NCBI RefSeq assembly: GCF_017814275.1 | Contig: NZ_JAGIYQ010000003.1 | Location: forward strand, 248,001 to 312,000 | Direction: 5' to 3' | Origin: Gottfriedia endophytica | GTDB lineage: Bacteria; Bacillota; Bacilli; Bacillales; Bacillaceae_G | DNA length: 64,000 bases | Part shown: positions 47,180 to 55,831 of the stretch, in pieces | Layout: each line of letters begins with the position of its first letter | How positions within the stretch are numbered: the stretch's first letter is position 1 | Translations under genes and position numbers: made by a program | Notes under the pieces: model-generated | Databases searched by the model: none | The model's input: only the letters and a program-made list of their open reading frames with translations | Told to the model about the DNA's origin: nothing

Positions 47180-47517
47180 GGCTACCCTGAAAATAACTTA
47201 AAAGACAATTATTATAGGATAAATTCCTTATTTTCATGGGCCATGGTACAAATTTTATTCTTATCTAAAAGATTGTTGCTTTTGAGTTTTTTTATTTTAA
47301 AGACAGAAGTTGATTACAACGGAAGGTGCGAGACTCCTGTGGGAATAGCGGGAAGGGTGAGACCCCGCAGGAGCGTATGCGACGAGGAGGCTCAGCTCAC
47401 GCCCCACGGAAAGCGAGCAACCTGGAGTTGTAATCAACTAACACATTCTATTTATAGCAACAAGTTTTACTATTACTCTTTATATAAACATTACCCGATG
47501 TTATTTTCAGGGTAGCC
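47180..47517. mobile_element. Repeat family B with perfect 18-bp terminal repeats
   Basis: The 338-bp element is bounded by GGCTACCCTGAAAATAAC (47180-47197) and its exact inverse (47500-47517). It contains a full MITE-like copy (47259-47470) of the GAGCGTATGCGACGAGG subtype. There is no transposase frame. Outside the repeats is A/T-rich sequence, so target duplications cannot be judged. Confidence 0.75.
47259..47470 (+). repeat. MITE-like repeat A nested in family B element
   Basis: This copy has nearly perfect arms (GTTGATTACAACGGAAGG and CTGGAGTTGTAATCAAC) and the alternative centre. Its right end has drifted (TAGCAACAAGTTTTAC instead of ACGAAAACAGCC). Confidence 0.85.
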
Positions 47518-47663
47518 AAAAATAAACGAATAGTTTTCTAGACAAACTTGCTTATTTCTCTATTGGATATTATAGTGAAGTATAGATGTTCTACCATTTT
47601 AAAAATATCAATTCACTACATAAATACTTTGAGTTACAACGATTTTACTGTAAAGAAAAAATA

Positions 47664-47692
47664 TTGACAAATACTTAGAACAACTATATAAT
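47664..47692 (+). promoter_or_regulatory. Sigma-A promoter of ylbN-rpmF
   Basis: TTGACA and TATAAT separated by exactly 17 bp, a full consensus match, end 28 bases before the ylbN start codon. This predicts strong constitutive expression, as expected for a ribosomal protein operon. Confidence 0.88.
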
Positions 47693-47720
47693 TTTCATTG
47701 TTGCCTTGAGGTGGTTTTTT

Positions 47721-48236
47721 ATGAAATGGTCGATACACCAATTACAAAAATTAAGAAATAAAGGTATTTTGTTGGATGAAATTGTTGATTTGAATCATTT
47801 AAATGAACGAAATCCTGAAATTCGTGAAGTTTCACCTTTACATGTTACTGGACGAGTCGATTTTGGAACAAATCGTTATACGTTTCACTTAACAATTACT
47901 GGATATTTAATTTTACCTTGTCATAGAACATTAGTTGATGTAAAATATCCATTGTCAATTACCACAACAGAAACATTTTTTACAACAACAGAATGGGATA
48001 GTGAAGATGAAAATGTTCACATCCTAGAGGACGATGTGTTAGACTTAACACCAGTCCTAGAAGAATTAGTTCTTCTAGAAATTCCGTTGCAGCTATTTGC
48101 AGAAGATGTTGAAGATCAAGAAACTGCTCCAACATCAGGGAAAGACTGGGAAGTTAAGGAGTTTGTTGAAAAAGAACAAAAAATTGACCCTCGTCTTGCT
48201 GGATTAGCAAAGTTTTTTGATCGAACGGATAATTGA
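47721..48236 (+). CDS. ylbN: YceD/DUF177 family protein YlbN
   Basis: The 171-aa acidic protein has the DUF177 pattern: DLNHLNERNPEIREVSPLHVTGRVDFGTNRYTFHLTITGYLILPCHRTL, the strand-rich Cys-containing middle, an acidic stretch (DSEDENVHILEDDVLDL), and a C-terminal KIDPRLAGLAKFF. Homologues are linked to 23S rRNA and 50S assembly and always precede rpmF. ATG 47721 is preceded by GAGGTGG. The strong promoter above drives it. Confidence 0.87.
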   Translation: MKWSIHQLQKLRNKGILLDEIVDLNHLNERNPEIREVSPLHVTGRVDFGTNRYTFHLTITGYLILPCHRTLVDVKYPLSITTTETFFTTTEWDSEDENVHILEDDVLDLTPVLEELVLLEIPLQLFAEDVEDQETAPTSGKDWEVKEFVEKEQKIDPRLAGLAKFFDRTDN

Positions 48237-48292
48237 GAAGTACCGGTTTACCGGCTTCATAACTAAAAACTTTCTTTAAGGAGGTGGGATCA

Positions 48293-48466
48293 ATGGCAGT
48301 ACCTGCAAGAAGAACTTCGAAAACTGTAAAAAGAAAACGTCGTACTCATTTCAAATTAGCGGTACCTGGTATGGTTGAATGCCCAAACTGTGGTGAATTA
48401 ACTTTAGCACACCGCGTATGTAAATCATGCGGACACTACAAAGGAAAACAAGTACTTAGCAAATAA
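48293..48466 (+). CDS. rpmF: 50S ribosomal protein L32
   Basis: The 57-aa basic protein reads [22 protein letters not shown] and carries a zinc ribbon with CPNC and CKSC (four cysteines), so it is the zinc-binding form of L32. Start ATG 48293 lies 8 bases after AAGGAGG; the GTG three codons upstream is inside that site. Second gene of the ylbN-rpmF operon. Confidence 0.96.
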   Translation: MAVPARRTSKTVKRKRRTHFKLAVPGMVECPNCGELTLAHRVCKSCGHYKGKQVLSK

Positions 48467-48475
48467 GTTACTTTG

Positions 48476-48508
48476 AAAGGCACATAGATATTCTATGTGC
48501 CTTTTCCT
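48476..48508 (+). terminator. Terminator of rpmF
   Basis: AAAGGCACATAGA pairs with TCTATGTGCCTTT around a 3-base loop, followed by a T-rich tail. Confidence 0.9.
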
Positions 48509-48606
48509 TTACCTTTCTTTCACTCTCCAATAATTCCCTCTGTATACTACTACACCGTTATTTCGTATAATAATGAAAGACTATATAGTGAAACGGGTGA
48601 CTCAAA

Positions 48607-49365
48607 TTGTCAAAAATTTTATATACCAATCATGGAGAATATGAAAAGCTTCTAATTAATAAACCAGACAAAGGAAATAGTATTGATTTTGAAGTAATCA
48701 AAGAGCTGAATCATTATCTTACAGCTATTAAGCAGTCAAGCAAAAGTAAGTACCTTATTTTAAGTGGTGCTGGTGAAAACTTTTTTTGTACTGGTGGAGA
48801 TTTACATAAAATTCTCTCGTATAAAGACGATCGGGATAAACTTGAAGAATATAATTTTTTGATGTGTGAAGTTCTATATAAACTATTAACATTACCAAAG
48901 CAAACTATTGCATATCTAAATGGATATACTCTTGGTGGTGGCTGTGAATTAGCATCTGCTTGTGATATAAGAATTGCTAAGTCTACTGCTAAAATTGGAT
49001 TTATTCAAGGGAAATTGGGGGTTCCTACATCGTGGGGTGGGGGAACAATTTTAAAAGAAAAATTACAATACGATAAATGGTTTACATTGCTGACTGAAGC
49101 AAATATCTATAGTGCATTCCAAGCACAAAAAATAGGATTTGTTCATGAGCTTATAAAAGGGAAAAAAGTAGATGAAATAGAACAATATTTATCTAGAAGC
49201 AAAGAAGTATCATTTGAAGTAACTTCAACTTATAAACAAATTGCAATAGAGAAATGGGAGCAAAGTGCTTTATTTGATCGAATGAAAAAAGAAGTTTCAA
49301 ATGCTTTGCCACATTGGTTTTCTGAGGCTCATTTAAAAAATATTGAAAATTTTATAAAAAAGTAG
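48607..49365 (+). CDS. Enoyl-CoA hydratase/isomerase family protein
   Basis: The 252-aa crotonase-fold protein shows the oxyanion-hole motif FFCTGGDLHKIL and the second motif IAYLNGYTLGGGCELASACDIRIA, followed by FIQGKLGVPTSWGGGTIL. The usual catalytic Glu of hydratases after GGG(C)EL is present, while the second Glu region reads GVPTSWGG, so hydratase, hydrolase (3-hydroxyisobutyryl-CoA-like) or isomerase activity cannot be decided. TTG start behind GGGTGA. B. subtilis lacks it here. Confidence 0.8.
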   Translation: MSKILYTNHGEYEKLLINKPDKGNSIDFEVIKELNHYLTAIKQSSKSKYLILSGAGENFFCTGGDLHKILSYKDDRDKLEEYNFLMCEVLYKLLTLPKQTIAYLNGYTLGGGCELASACDIRIAKSTAKIGFIQGKLGVPTSWGGGTILKEKLQYDKWFTLLTEANIYSAFQAQKIGFVHELIKGKKVDEIEQYLSRSKEVSFEVTSTYKQIAIEKWEQSALFDRMKKEVSNALPHWFSEAHLKNIENFIKK

Positions 49366-49450
49366 GAAAGTAATCTTCTATGATGCAATTCTTGTGCATA
49401 TGCATTAGTAAAATCTACTTAATGTATATGAGAATTGGAGGGGATTGCAA

Positions 49451-50011
49451 ATGGTTGCAAATCGCCAAGATGCGTGGACAAAAGAAGAAGATACCTACTT
49501 AGCTGAAGTAGTTTTAAAAACGATAAATGAAGGTGAAACACAACTTGCTGCATTTAAAATTGTTGCAAAAGAACTTTCAAGAACTCCAGCTGCCTGCGGT
49601 TATCGTTGGAATTCATTTGTACGTAAATTCTATAAAGAAGACATTGAAAACGCAAAGAATAGTAGTAAAAAGTTAGAAAAAGGAAAGAAAGTGGAAACTA
49701 TCCATACGATTCAAAAAAATGAACAGGTAAATACTGCATATGAAGAAGAAATTACTTTTAATGCAGTTTATGACTTTCTTAAAAATTTAGAGAAGAAAGT
49801 TGACATACAGCAATCGATTAAGGAAATTCATACGCTTGAAAAACAATTACTAAAAATAAAGCAGGAAAACGAATATTTGAAAAAAGAAAAACAACAATTA
49901 CAGGAAAAAGTTATTGAACTTGAACAAGAGTATGAGCACTTTTTTGATTATCTGGATAAAAAACGTAAGAGTGTAGGCGTAGTAAACGGAAAAAATGAAC
50001 AAAAATCATAA
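49451..50011 (+). CDS. gerR: RsfA-family sporulation regulator GerR (YlbO)
   Basis: The 186-aa protein has an N-terminal SANT/Myb-like DNA-binding region (RQDAWTKEEDTYLAEVVLKTINEGETQLAAFKIVAKELSRTPAACGYRWNSFVRKFY) and a long C-terminal coiled coil (about residues 115-165, KIKQENEYLKKEKQQLQEKVIELEQEYEHFF). GerR is made under sigma-E and represses part of the mother-cell programme. Start ATG 49451 behind GGAGGGG; a TTG two codons earlier is possible. Confidence 0.87.
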   Translation: MVANRQDAWTKEEDTYLAEVVLKTINEGETQLAAFKIVAKELSRTPAACGYRWNSFVRKFYKEDIENAKNSSKKLEKGKKVETIHTIQKNEQVNTAYEEEITFNAVYDFLKNLEKKVDIQQSIKEIHTLEKQLLKIKQENEYLKKEKQQLQEKVIELEQEYEHFFDYLDKKRKSVGVVNGKNEQKS

Positions 50012-50027
50012 ATAAACAAAAATTAAA

Positions 50028-50070
50028 AAAACTCAACATTTTCACCATTATGGGAATGTTGAGTTTTTAT
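50028..50070 (+). terminator. Terminator of gerR
   Basis: AAAACTCAACATT pairs with AATGTTGAGTTTT around a 14-base loop, then a T-rich tail. Confidence 0.88.
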
Positions 50071-50194
50071 TTTATATAGTTGATTGAAAAATGCTTTTAA
50101 AAAGTGAACGGTAAAATTCTAGGTTGTAACGATCTGAGCATTATAATTATTTACAACCATTTTTTTTATTAAGATGACACTGAAACGAATTAGA

Positions 50195-50611
50195 TTATTG
50201 ACGCCAAACTACATACTCACCATCAGTTTCCCCAAATCCTTGTTTTTTCCAAAATTCATTAGAATTCGCTCTAGGAATGGTTTTGATTGGTAGATTTAAT
50301 GATTTTGCAAACTTTACAAGTTCAGTTCCATAATTATTTTTTTGATAAAATGGCAGTACTTCCATCTTGTTAATTTCATAACAAGTATCTTTCATTAATT
50401 CATCGTTTTTGTGCAAATATAAACTCATTCTGGCAACTAAAGCATTTCCGATGTAGATTCCATAAAAAGGCGATTGAAACTCATTATCTATAAGATTAGA
50501 TTCAAGATCTTCTAACATCGAAAGCTCTTGTAATCCGTATCCTGCGAATTTTTGAAACTGTTCTAATGTTTTGAAATTAATTTGTAAGCGTTCTACTTTG
50601 ATGGTACTCAA
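50195..50611 (-). CDS. ylbP: GNAT-type acetyltransferase YlbP
   Basis: The 138-aa protein has the GNAT order: FYGIYIGNALVARMSLY (strands 2-4), NKMEVLPFYQKNNYGTELVKFAKSL (acetyl-CoA binding; the usual RGxGxG is reduced to KNNYGT), and NSNEFWKKQGF. The start is TTG 50611 behind GGGGGAG, which matches the N-terminus of B. subtilis YlbP (MSKAKIERL type). The weak pyrophosphate loop makes its activity uncertain. It diverges from panE. Confidence 0.83.
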   Translation of the reverse strand: MSTIKVERLQINFKTLEQFQKFAGYGLQELSMLEDLESNLIDNEFQSPFYGIYIGNALVARMSLYLHKNDELMKDTCYEINKMEVLPFYQKNNYGTELVKFAKSLNLPIKTIPRANSNEFWKKQGFGETDGEYVVWRQ

Positions 50612-50766
50612 CAAAAGCTCCCCCTTCACCCTAGTTGTGAAATTTCTAATATTTCAAATATAATTATATCGTAGTTTTCTCTTTAAAAAAAGAATGAAAA
50701 AGTTAATATTAAATAGTAGTAATGTGTTCGAAAAACTATAGATAAAGATTAGACGGGAGTATGTAA

Positions 50767-51657
50767 ATGAAAATAGGAATAGTTGGGGCTGGTTCAATTG
50801 GATTACTGATTGCCGGATACTTCCACGAAAACGGTCATACTGTAACAATTTATACAAGATCTATAAAACAAGCGGAGAGTATTAACAGGCAAGGGTTAGT
50901 ATTAGAAAAGAAAGATCAGAAAACAATACTGAATGTAAAAGCGAAAGTGTTTGAACAACAAGTTTTATTTGAAGATATTGATTTTCTATTTATAACAGTT
51001 AAGCAATATAACATAGATGATGTTTTAGATCAGTTGAAAGGGAAATTTAATTATTCTATAGTGTTCCTCCAAAATGGTATGTCACATATAAATAAAGTGA
51101 AACAACTTCAATTTAAAAGTGTCATGTTAGGGATTGTGGAACACGGAGCAATGAAAGTTAGTCAGAATCATGTGAAACATACTGGAAATGGTGTAATTAA
51201 AATTGGACTGCTTCAAGGGGATACTGAAGAAATTAATCAGATCGTAAACATCGGCTATCCTTCTTTTCCAATCGAATATGTAGAAGATTGCATCCATATC
51301 CTTAAAGGTAAGCTAATTGTTAACAGTGTAATTAATCCGTTAACAGCTATATTTCAAGTAGAAAATGGAGACTTATTGACAAATTCATTTTTTAATAAAA
51401 CTGCTAATGATCTATTTAAAGAAGTTGCTGAAGTATTAGAGCTGGACAAAGAATATTATTGGGAAGAAGTAAAAAAGATTTGTGAGCGAACAAAACATAA
51501 TTATTCATCTATGAATAGAGATCTTTTTTACAAGAGAAGAACGGAGATTGATAGCATTCTTGGTTACATTATTGAATGTGCCAATCAACAATGTAAACTT
51601 GTTCCTGTTGTACAGACTACATATAATATGGTAAAAGGCCTTGAGAAAAAGAAATGA
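50767..51657 (+). CDS. panE: 2-dehydropantoate 2-reductase
   Basis: This NADPH enzyme makes pantoate, a step to pantothenate and CoA, the pathway that CoaD (41.5 kb) completes. The 296-aa protein has the Rossmann motif GIVGAGSIGLLIAGYF, VFLQNGMSHINKV, and the catalytic Lys region GKLIVNSVINPLTAI in the helical C-terminal domain. DRDLF-like NRDLFYKRRTEIDSILGYII is the family's substrate segment. GACGGGAG ribosome site. Corresponds to ylbQ. Confidence 0.9.
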   Translation: MKIGIVGAGSIGLLIAGYFHENGHTVTIYTRSIKQAESINRQGLVLEKKDQKTILNVKAKVFEQQVLFEDIDFLFITVKQYNIDDVLDQLKGKFNYSIVFLQNGMSHINKVKQLQFKSVMLGIVEHGAMKVSQNHVKHTGNGVIKIGLLQGDTEEINQIVNIGYPSFPIEYVEDCIHILKGKLIVNSVINPLTAIFQVENGDLLTNSFFNKTANDLFKEVAEVLELDKEYYWEEVKKICERTKHNYSSMNRDLFYKRRTEIDSILGYIIECANQQCKLVPVVQTTYNMVKGLEKKK

Positions 51658-51710
51658 AATAGTTTCTACAATTGTTTGGATATAAGTTTTTATTCTGTTT
51701 TTATTTTATT

Positions 51711-51926
51711 GCCTCTTTTTTTAAGGTTGTTGCATTTAGGTTTTAAAGACAGAAGATGATTGGAACGGAAGGTGCCCAGGCTCCTGAGGGAGATGCGGGA
51801 AGGCTGAGACCCCGCAGGAGCGTATGCGACGAGGAGGCTCAGCTCACGCCCCTAGGAAAGTGAGCATTCCTACGTTCCACTCATCTTACACATACTGAAA
51901 TAGTAACAATGTATACGAAAACAGCT
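51711..51926 (+). repeat. MITE-like repeat A copy with co-varied arms
   Basis: It runs from GCCTCTTTTTTTAAGG to ATACGAAAACAGCT. Unlike the others its arms read AGATGATTGGAACG and CGTTCCACTCATCT; both arms changed, so pairing is largely kept. The centre is the GAGCGTATGCGACGAGG subtype. It lies between panE and bshC, which read the same way. Confidence 0.85.
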
Positions 51927-52243
51927 AATTTATTTTCACTTTGTAAGCTAGATATTTTGCATTTTTCGTTCGATTTATCTACAATTTTATATGTATTATA
52001 GTATTTTCCAATTACCATAGGATGGAACATTAAAATTCCTTATCATTTCGATGAACTATTTTTTGGGCTCTTTAATGATGTTTATCAGATCTTTTTATAA
52101 AATAGCAAACAGAAATATACATTTGGTACGTTAATAGAAAGTTTTTTACAATTTACTTTATACCTTTACTTTATTCTTCAAGGTATTGTAAAACATTCAG
52201 AATTGGAGAATTCTAGCTTAATTAATTAGAGAGGAAGTCAGTA
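51927..52243. other. Gene-free leader region of bshC
   Basis: AT-rich, no gene. Around 52020-52065 a segment (GGATGGAACATTAAAATTCCTTATC, TTTTTTGGGCTCTTT) weakly recalls the left arm of family B plus the start of a MITE-like copy, perhaps a relic. No clear promoter is seen. Confidence 0.4.
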
Positions 52244-53872
52244 ATGAAAATTAGCCAAATAAAGACCACACATTCAAATAAGCTAGTTAATGATTTTATT
52301 AATGGGGAAACAAACATAAAAAAATTTTTTAATCGGTCTCCGCTTGTAAAAGAAGACATTGAAAAAAGAGTTCAGTTTCTAAAAACACAACAATATAATC
52401 GATCAGAACTTGTTGATGCTCTTTTATCTTTTCATAAAAAGTATGATGCTGGGGAAAAGGCAGTTCAAAATGTACAGAAACTGTTAAATGAAGACACACT
52501 TGTCGTAATTGGTGGGCAACAAGCTGGACTTTTAACTGGTCCACTATATTCTATCCATAAAATCATATCAATCATTAATTTGGCTAAAAAATACGAAGAA
52601 GATTATGGACTTTCAGTAGTTCCAGTTTTTTGGATAGCTGGAGAAGATCATGATTTGGATGAAATCAACCATGTATTTATTCAATTGAAAAATCAAATAA
52701 AGAAACAAACTTATTTTCAGCGAAATTCTTCTGCACATTCTGCTTCTAAAACAATACTTGATCAAAATGAGCTAAGAAAGTGGTTAACAAAAATATTTGA
52801 GTCTTACGAAGAAACGAATTATTCGAATGAACTTCTTAAATTAATTGAAGAGATTGCGATTGGATCAGAAACTTTTGTAGACTTTTTTGCGAAACTTTCT
52901 TTTCGTTTATTTGAAAAAGAGGGACTTGTGTTAATTGATGCAGATGATGAAGTAGTAAGGCAAATCGAATCAAAAATGTTTGGAGAAATGATTTGTAAAC
53001 AAGATGATGTTCGTCATGCTTTGAAAACGACACAAACTAAATTGATTGAAGAAGGATATCAACAGTCCTTACATATTGCAGAGAACAGTGTTCACTTGTT
53101 TTATCATGCAAATGAGGGCAGACTGCTATTAGAGGTAGATGAAGAAAATGAACTGTTTATGACGAAAAATAAACAATATCGTTTTACAAAAGATGAATTA
53201 CTCCAAATAGCGACTGAAAAACCACATTTTTTAAGTAATAATGTTGTAACTCGTCCGGTTATGCAAGAATTTTTATTTCCAACTATATCTTTTGTAGGTG
53301 GGCCTGGAGAAATTGCCTATTGGGCAGAGCTAAAAGAAGTTTTTAATGTATTTGAAATGGAAATGCCTCCTGTCTTTCTTAGACATAGTTTTACGATCAT
53401 TGAGAGAAATATTTTATCTGCAATGAGTGATTTTCATGTTGAAATAGAAGATATTTTTAGTCCTGAATTTACTCAGCTTAAAGAAAAATGGCTACAAAAT
53501 GAGTTGAAAATAAACTATAAAGAAAAAATACAAGCAGTTCGAGATCAAATAAAAGAAATACATGTTCCCTTGCAAGAAATGGTGGCAGAAACAACACCTA
53601 ACTTAAGAGATTTTGCGAAAGAAAATTATCGAAAAATTGACGAGCAATTATCTTTTGTAGAGAAAAAAATGGAACAAACGATAGAAAAACAACATAGTGA
53701 ACAAATTCAAAAATGGGACCGAATATTGAATCAACTTTGTCCAAATAATAAGCCGCAAGAACGTGTGTGGAATGTATTTTATTATCTAAATAAATATGGA
53801 ATAAATTTCGTTCATGATCTTTGTAGGCTTGAATTGACATGGGATAGTGAGCAACAAATTGTTCTATTGTAA
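52244..53872 (+). CDS. bshC: Bacillithiol biosynthesis cysteine-adding enzyme BshC
   Basis: BshC adds cysteine to glucosaminyl-malate, the last step of bacillithiol synthesis. The 542-aa protein has a Rossmann-type core with VVIGGQQAGLLTGPLYSIHKIISIINLA (residues ~87-114), PVFWIAGEDHDLDEINHVF, and a later RPVMQEFLFPTISFVGGPGEIAYWAEL. A long coiled coil (~410-490) ends in a C-terminal dimer part. Length matches B. subtilis YllA (539 aa). It precedes mraZ as in B. subtilis. Confidence 0.93.
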   Translation: MKISQIKTTHSNKLVNDFINGETNIKKFFNRSPLVKEDIEKRVQFLKTQQYNRSELVDALLSFHKKYDAGEKAVQNVQKLLNEDTLVVIGGQQAGLLTGPLYSIHKIISIINLAKKYEEDYGLSVVPVFWIAGEDHDLDEINHVFIQLKNQIKKQTYFQRNSSAHSASKTILDQNELRKWLTKIFESYEETNYSNELLKLIEEIAIGSETFVDFFAKLSFRLFEKEGLVLIDADDEVVRQIESKMFGEMICKQDDVRHALKTTQTKLIEEGYQQSLHIAENSVHLFYHANEGRLLLEVDEENELFMTKNKQYRFTKDELLQIATEKPHFLSNNVVTRPVMQEFLFPTISFVGGPGEIAYWAELKEVFNVFEMEMPPVFLRHSFTIIERNILSAMSDFHVEIEDIFSPEFTQLKEKWLQNELKINYKEKIQAVRDQIKEIHVPLQEMVAETTPNLRDFAKENYRKIDEQLSFVEKKMEQTIEKQHSEQIQKWDRILNQLCPNNKPQERVWNVFYYLNKYGINFVHDLCRLELTWDSEQQIVLL

Positions 53873-53895
53873 AATCGTATAATTTGAAATTTTTT

Positions 53896-53926
53896 AAATC
53901 CTGCTAGGTAGATAGCAGGATTTTTT
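53896..53926 (+). terminator. Terminator of bshC
   Basis: AATCCTGCTA pairs with TAGCAGGATT around a 6-base loop, followed by a T run. It isolates mraZ from bshC. Confidence 0.9.
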
Positions 53927-53954
53927 ATTTTTACAACGAAATAAACTAGAAATG

Positions 53955-53978
53955 GTGGTAAGAAGTGGGGGAATGTGG
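53955..53978 (+). promoter_or_regulatory. MraZ operator, three GTGG repeats at 10-bp spacing
   Basis: GTGG occurs at 53955, 53965 and 53975, exactly one helical turn apart, within GGTGGTA, AGTGGGG and TGTGGTA. Two more GTGG boxes lie at 53996 and 54005 next to the start codon. MraZ proteins bind direct repeats of this kind (GTGG/TGGG cores, 10-bp period) to repress their own division operon. It lies within the 55 bases before the mraZ start. Confidence 0.8.
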
Positions 53979-54009
53979 TAAGTTTGTGTTAGAAAGTGGG
54001 GGGAGTGGA

Positions 54010-54441
54010 ATGTTTATTGGCGAATATCAACATAATATTGATGCAAAAGGCCGATTAATTGTTCCTTCTAAGTTTCGAGACAGGCTTGGTGACACCTTTG
54101 TCGTCACACGTGGTTTAGACCAATGTTTATTTGTTTATTCTCATGAAGAATGGCAAGTAATTGAAGAAAAACTACGAACATTACCCTTAACGAAAAAAGA
54201 TGCAAGGGCATTTACCCGTTTTTTCTTCTCAGGTGCAATGGAATGCGAGATTGATAAATTGGGGAGAATTAACATAACACCTTCTTTAAGGCAATATGCA
54301 AAACTTGAAAAAGAGTGTGTTATTGTTGGGGTAACAAACCGTATTGAAATTTGGGATCAAGAAATTTGGAATCGCTATATGGATGAGTCAGAAGAATCAT
54401 TCTCTGAAATAGCGGAGAAATTAATTGATTTTGATTTATAA
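54010..54441 (+). CDS. mraZ: Transcriptional regulator MraZ
   Basis: This DNA-binding protein has two tandem AbrB-like/MraZ domains: the first with [23 protein letters not shown], the second with [26 protein letters not shown]; both carry the DxxGR core. It forms rings and represses the mra/mur operon. ATG 54010 gives 143 aa, the family length. The longer frame upstream would run through the operator repeats and is not used. GGGGGAG precedes the start. Confidence 0.94.
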   Translation: MFIGEYQHNIDAKGRLIVPSKFRDRLGDTFVVTRGLDQCLFVYSHEEWQVIEEKLRTLPLTKKDARAFTRFFFSGAMECEIDKLGRINITPSLRQYAKLEKECVIVGVTNRIEIWDQEIWNRYMDESEESFSEIAEKLIDFDL

Positions 54442-54486
54442 AAATAAGTTTATTTAAGTAGAGTTAATGTAGGAGATGAAACAACG

Positions 54487-55419
54487 TTGTTTGAACATAT
54501 AACAGTATTATTAAAAGAAACTGTCGATGCTCTTAATATTAAACCAGATGGTGTGTATGTAGATTGTACTTTAGGTGGTGGGGGACATAGTGAATATTTA
54601 TTATCTCAACTCTCTCCTGAAGGACGATTATTTGCATTTGATCAAGATGAGACTGCAATCGAGCATGCTAAAGAGCGTTTAAAGAAGTATGAGAATCAGT
54701 TAACTATTATTAAAAGTAATTTTAGCTATTTAAAAGAAGAACTTCATAATTTAGGTATTTATGAAGTCGATGGTATTTTATTTGATTTAGGTGTTTCATC
54801 GCCTCAGTTAGATGTAGCTGAAAGGGGATTTAGTTTTCATCAAGATGCTCCATTAGACATGAGAATGAACAGGGAACAATCTTTAAGTGCATTTGAGGTT
54901 GTAAATGAATGGTCATATGAACAACTAGTAAAAATCTTTTTCCGATATGGTGAAGAAAAATTTTCTAAGCAAGTGGCTCGTAAAATTGAAGAGGTAAGAA
55001 AGAACCACTCAATTAAATCAACGCTTGAGCTTGTTGAGATTATTAAAGATGCAATTCCTGCACCTGCAAGAAGAACTGGTGGACATCCTGCAAAGAGGAT
55101 TTTTCAAGCAATCCGAATAGCTGTAAATGATGAATTAGGTGTATTTGAAGAGGCATTAAAAGATGCGATTACATTAGTGAAAACTGGCGGAAGAATTAGT
55201 GTCATAACGTTCCATTCATTAGAAGATCGTATTTGTAAAACGATCTTTAAAGAAGCGAGTTCGTTACCTCCATTACCACCAGGGTTACCTATTATTCCGG
55301 ATGAGTTTAAGCCAAAATTAAAACTCATTACAAGAAAACCGTTATTACCAACAGAAGACGAGTTGAATGAAAACAAACGATCACGCTCTGCAAAACTGAG
55401 AGTAGCAGAAAAACAATAA
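54487..55419 (+). CDS. rsmH: 16S rRNA (cytosine1402-N4)-methyltransferase
   Basis: RsmH (MraW) methylates C1402 of 16S rRNA. The 310-aa protein begins [17 protein letters not shown] and has the SAM motif [31 protein letters not shown], and [13 protein letters not shown] near the end. TTG start behind AGGAG. Part of the cluster with ftsL, 34 bases on. Confidence 0.95.
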   Translation: MFEHITVLLKETVDALNIKPDGVYVDCTLGGGGHSEYLLSQLSPEGRLFAFDQDETAIEHAKERLKKYENQLTIIKSNFSYLKEELHNLGIYEVDGILFDLGVSSPQLDVAERGFSFHQDAPLDMRMNREQSLSAFEVVNEWSYEQLVKIFFRYGEEKFSKQVARKIEEVRKNHSIKSTLELVEIIKDAIPAPARRTGGHPAKRIFQAIRIAVNDELGVFEEALKDAITLVKTGGRISVITFHSLEDRICKTIFKEASSLPPLPPGLPIIPDEFKPKLKLITRKPLLPTEDELNENKRSRSAKLRVAEKQ

Positions 55420-55453
55420 AAAATATAAAAATAGGATAGAGGAGGAAAGCTTT

Positions 55454-55816
55454 ATGAGTAATCTTGCCCGTAAATTACAACAACAAAAAATTACCCATAC
55501 ACAACAAAGACAAACTCCGCAACCAAGAATAAAAAAATTATCAAAAGTAACACCACTAGAAAAATTTTTATATTTTATGTTCATCATTACTTGTTGTTTT
55601 ATTGGTACAAAAATCGTTAAAACTCAAGCTACAATTTATGATACAAATGCTCATATTCAACAAATGAATAACGATATTTCTTTACAAAAGCAGCAAAATC
55701 AACAATTAAAAATGAAAATTGATGAGTTAAGTACATACAGTCGTATATGGGAAAAAGCAAAAGAATTAGGATTGAAATTAGATAATAAAAATGTGAAATT
55801 AACAGAAGGAAACTAA
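55454..55816 (+). CDS. ftsL: Cell division protein FtsL
   Basis: This 120-aa bitopic membrane protein has a basic cytoplasmic N-terminus (~40 residues), one membrane helix (FLYFMFIITCCFIGTKIV, ~39-57), then an extracellular coiled coil (IQQMNNDISLQKQQNQQLKMKIDEL). It joins DivIC and activates PBP2B/FtsW. Sequence is poorly conserved; identity is clear from layout and position. AGGAGG before the ATG; pbpB follows after 15 bases. Confidence 0.88.
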   Translation: MSNLARKLQQQKITHTQQRQTPQPRIKKLSKVTPLEKFLYFMFIITCCFIGTKIVKTQATIYDTNAHIQQMNNDISLQKQQNQQLKMKIDELSTYSRIWEKAKELGLKLDNKNVKLTEGN

Positions 55817-55831
55817 ATAGGGGAAATATTG

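Noticed and set aside
53965-54009. N-terminal extension of mraZ by 15 codons
   Set aside because: It reads through the MraZ operator repeats and gives a Gly-rich peptide absent from the family; the protein normally starts MFIGEY.
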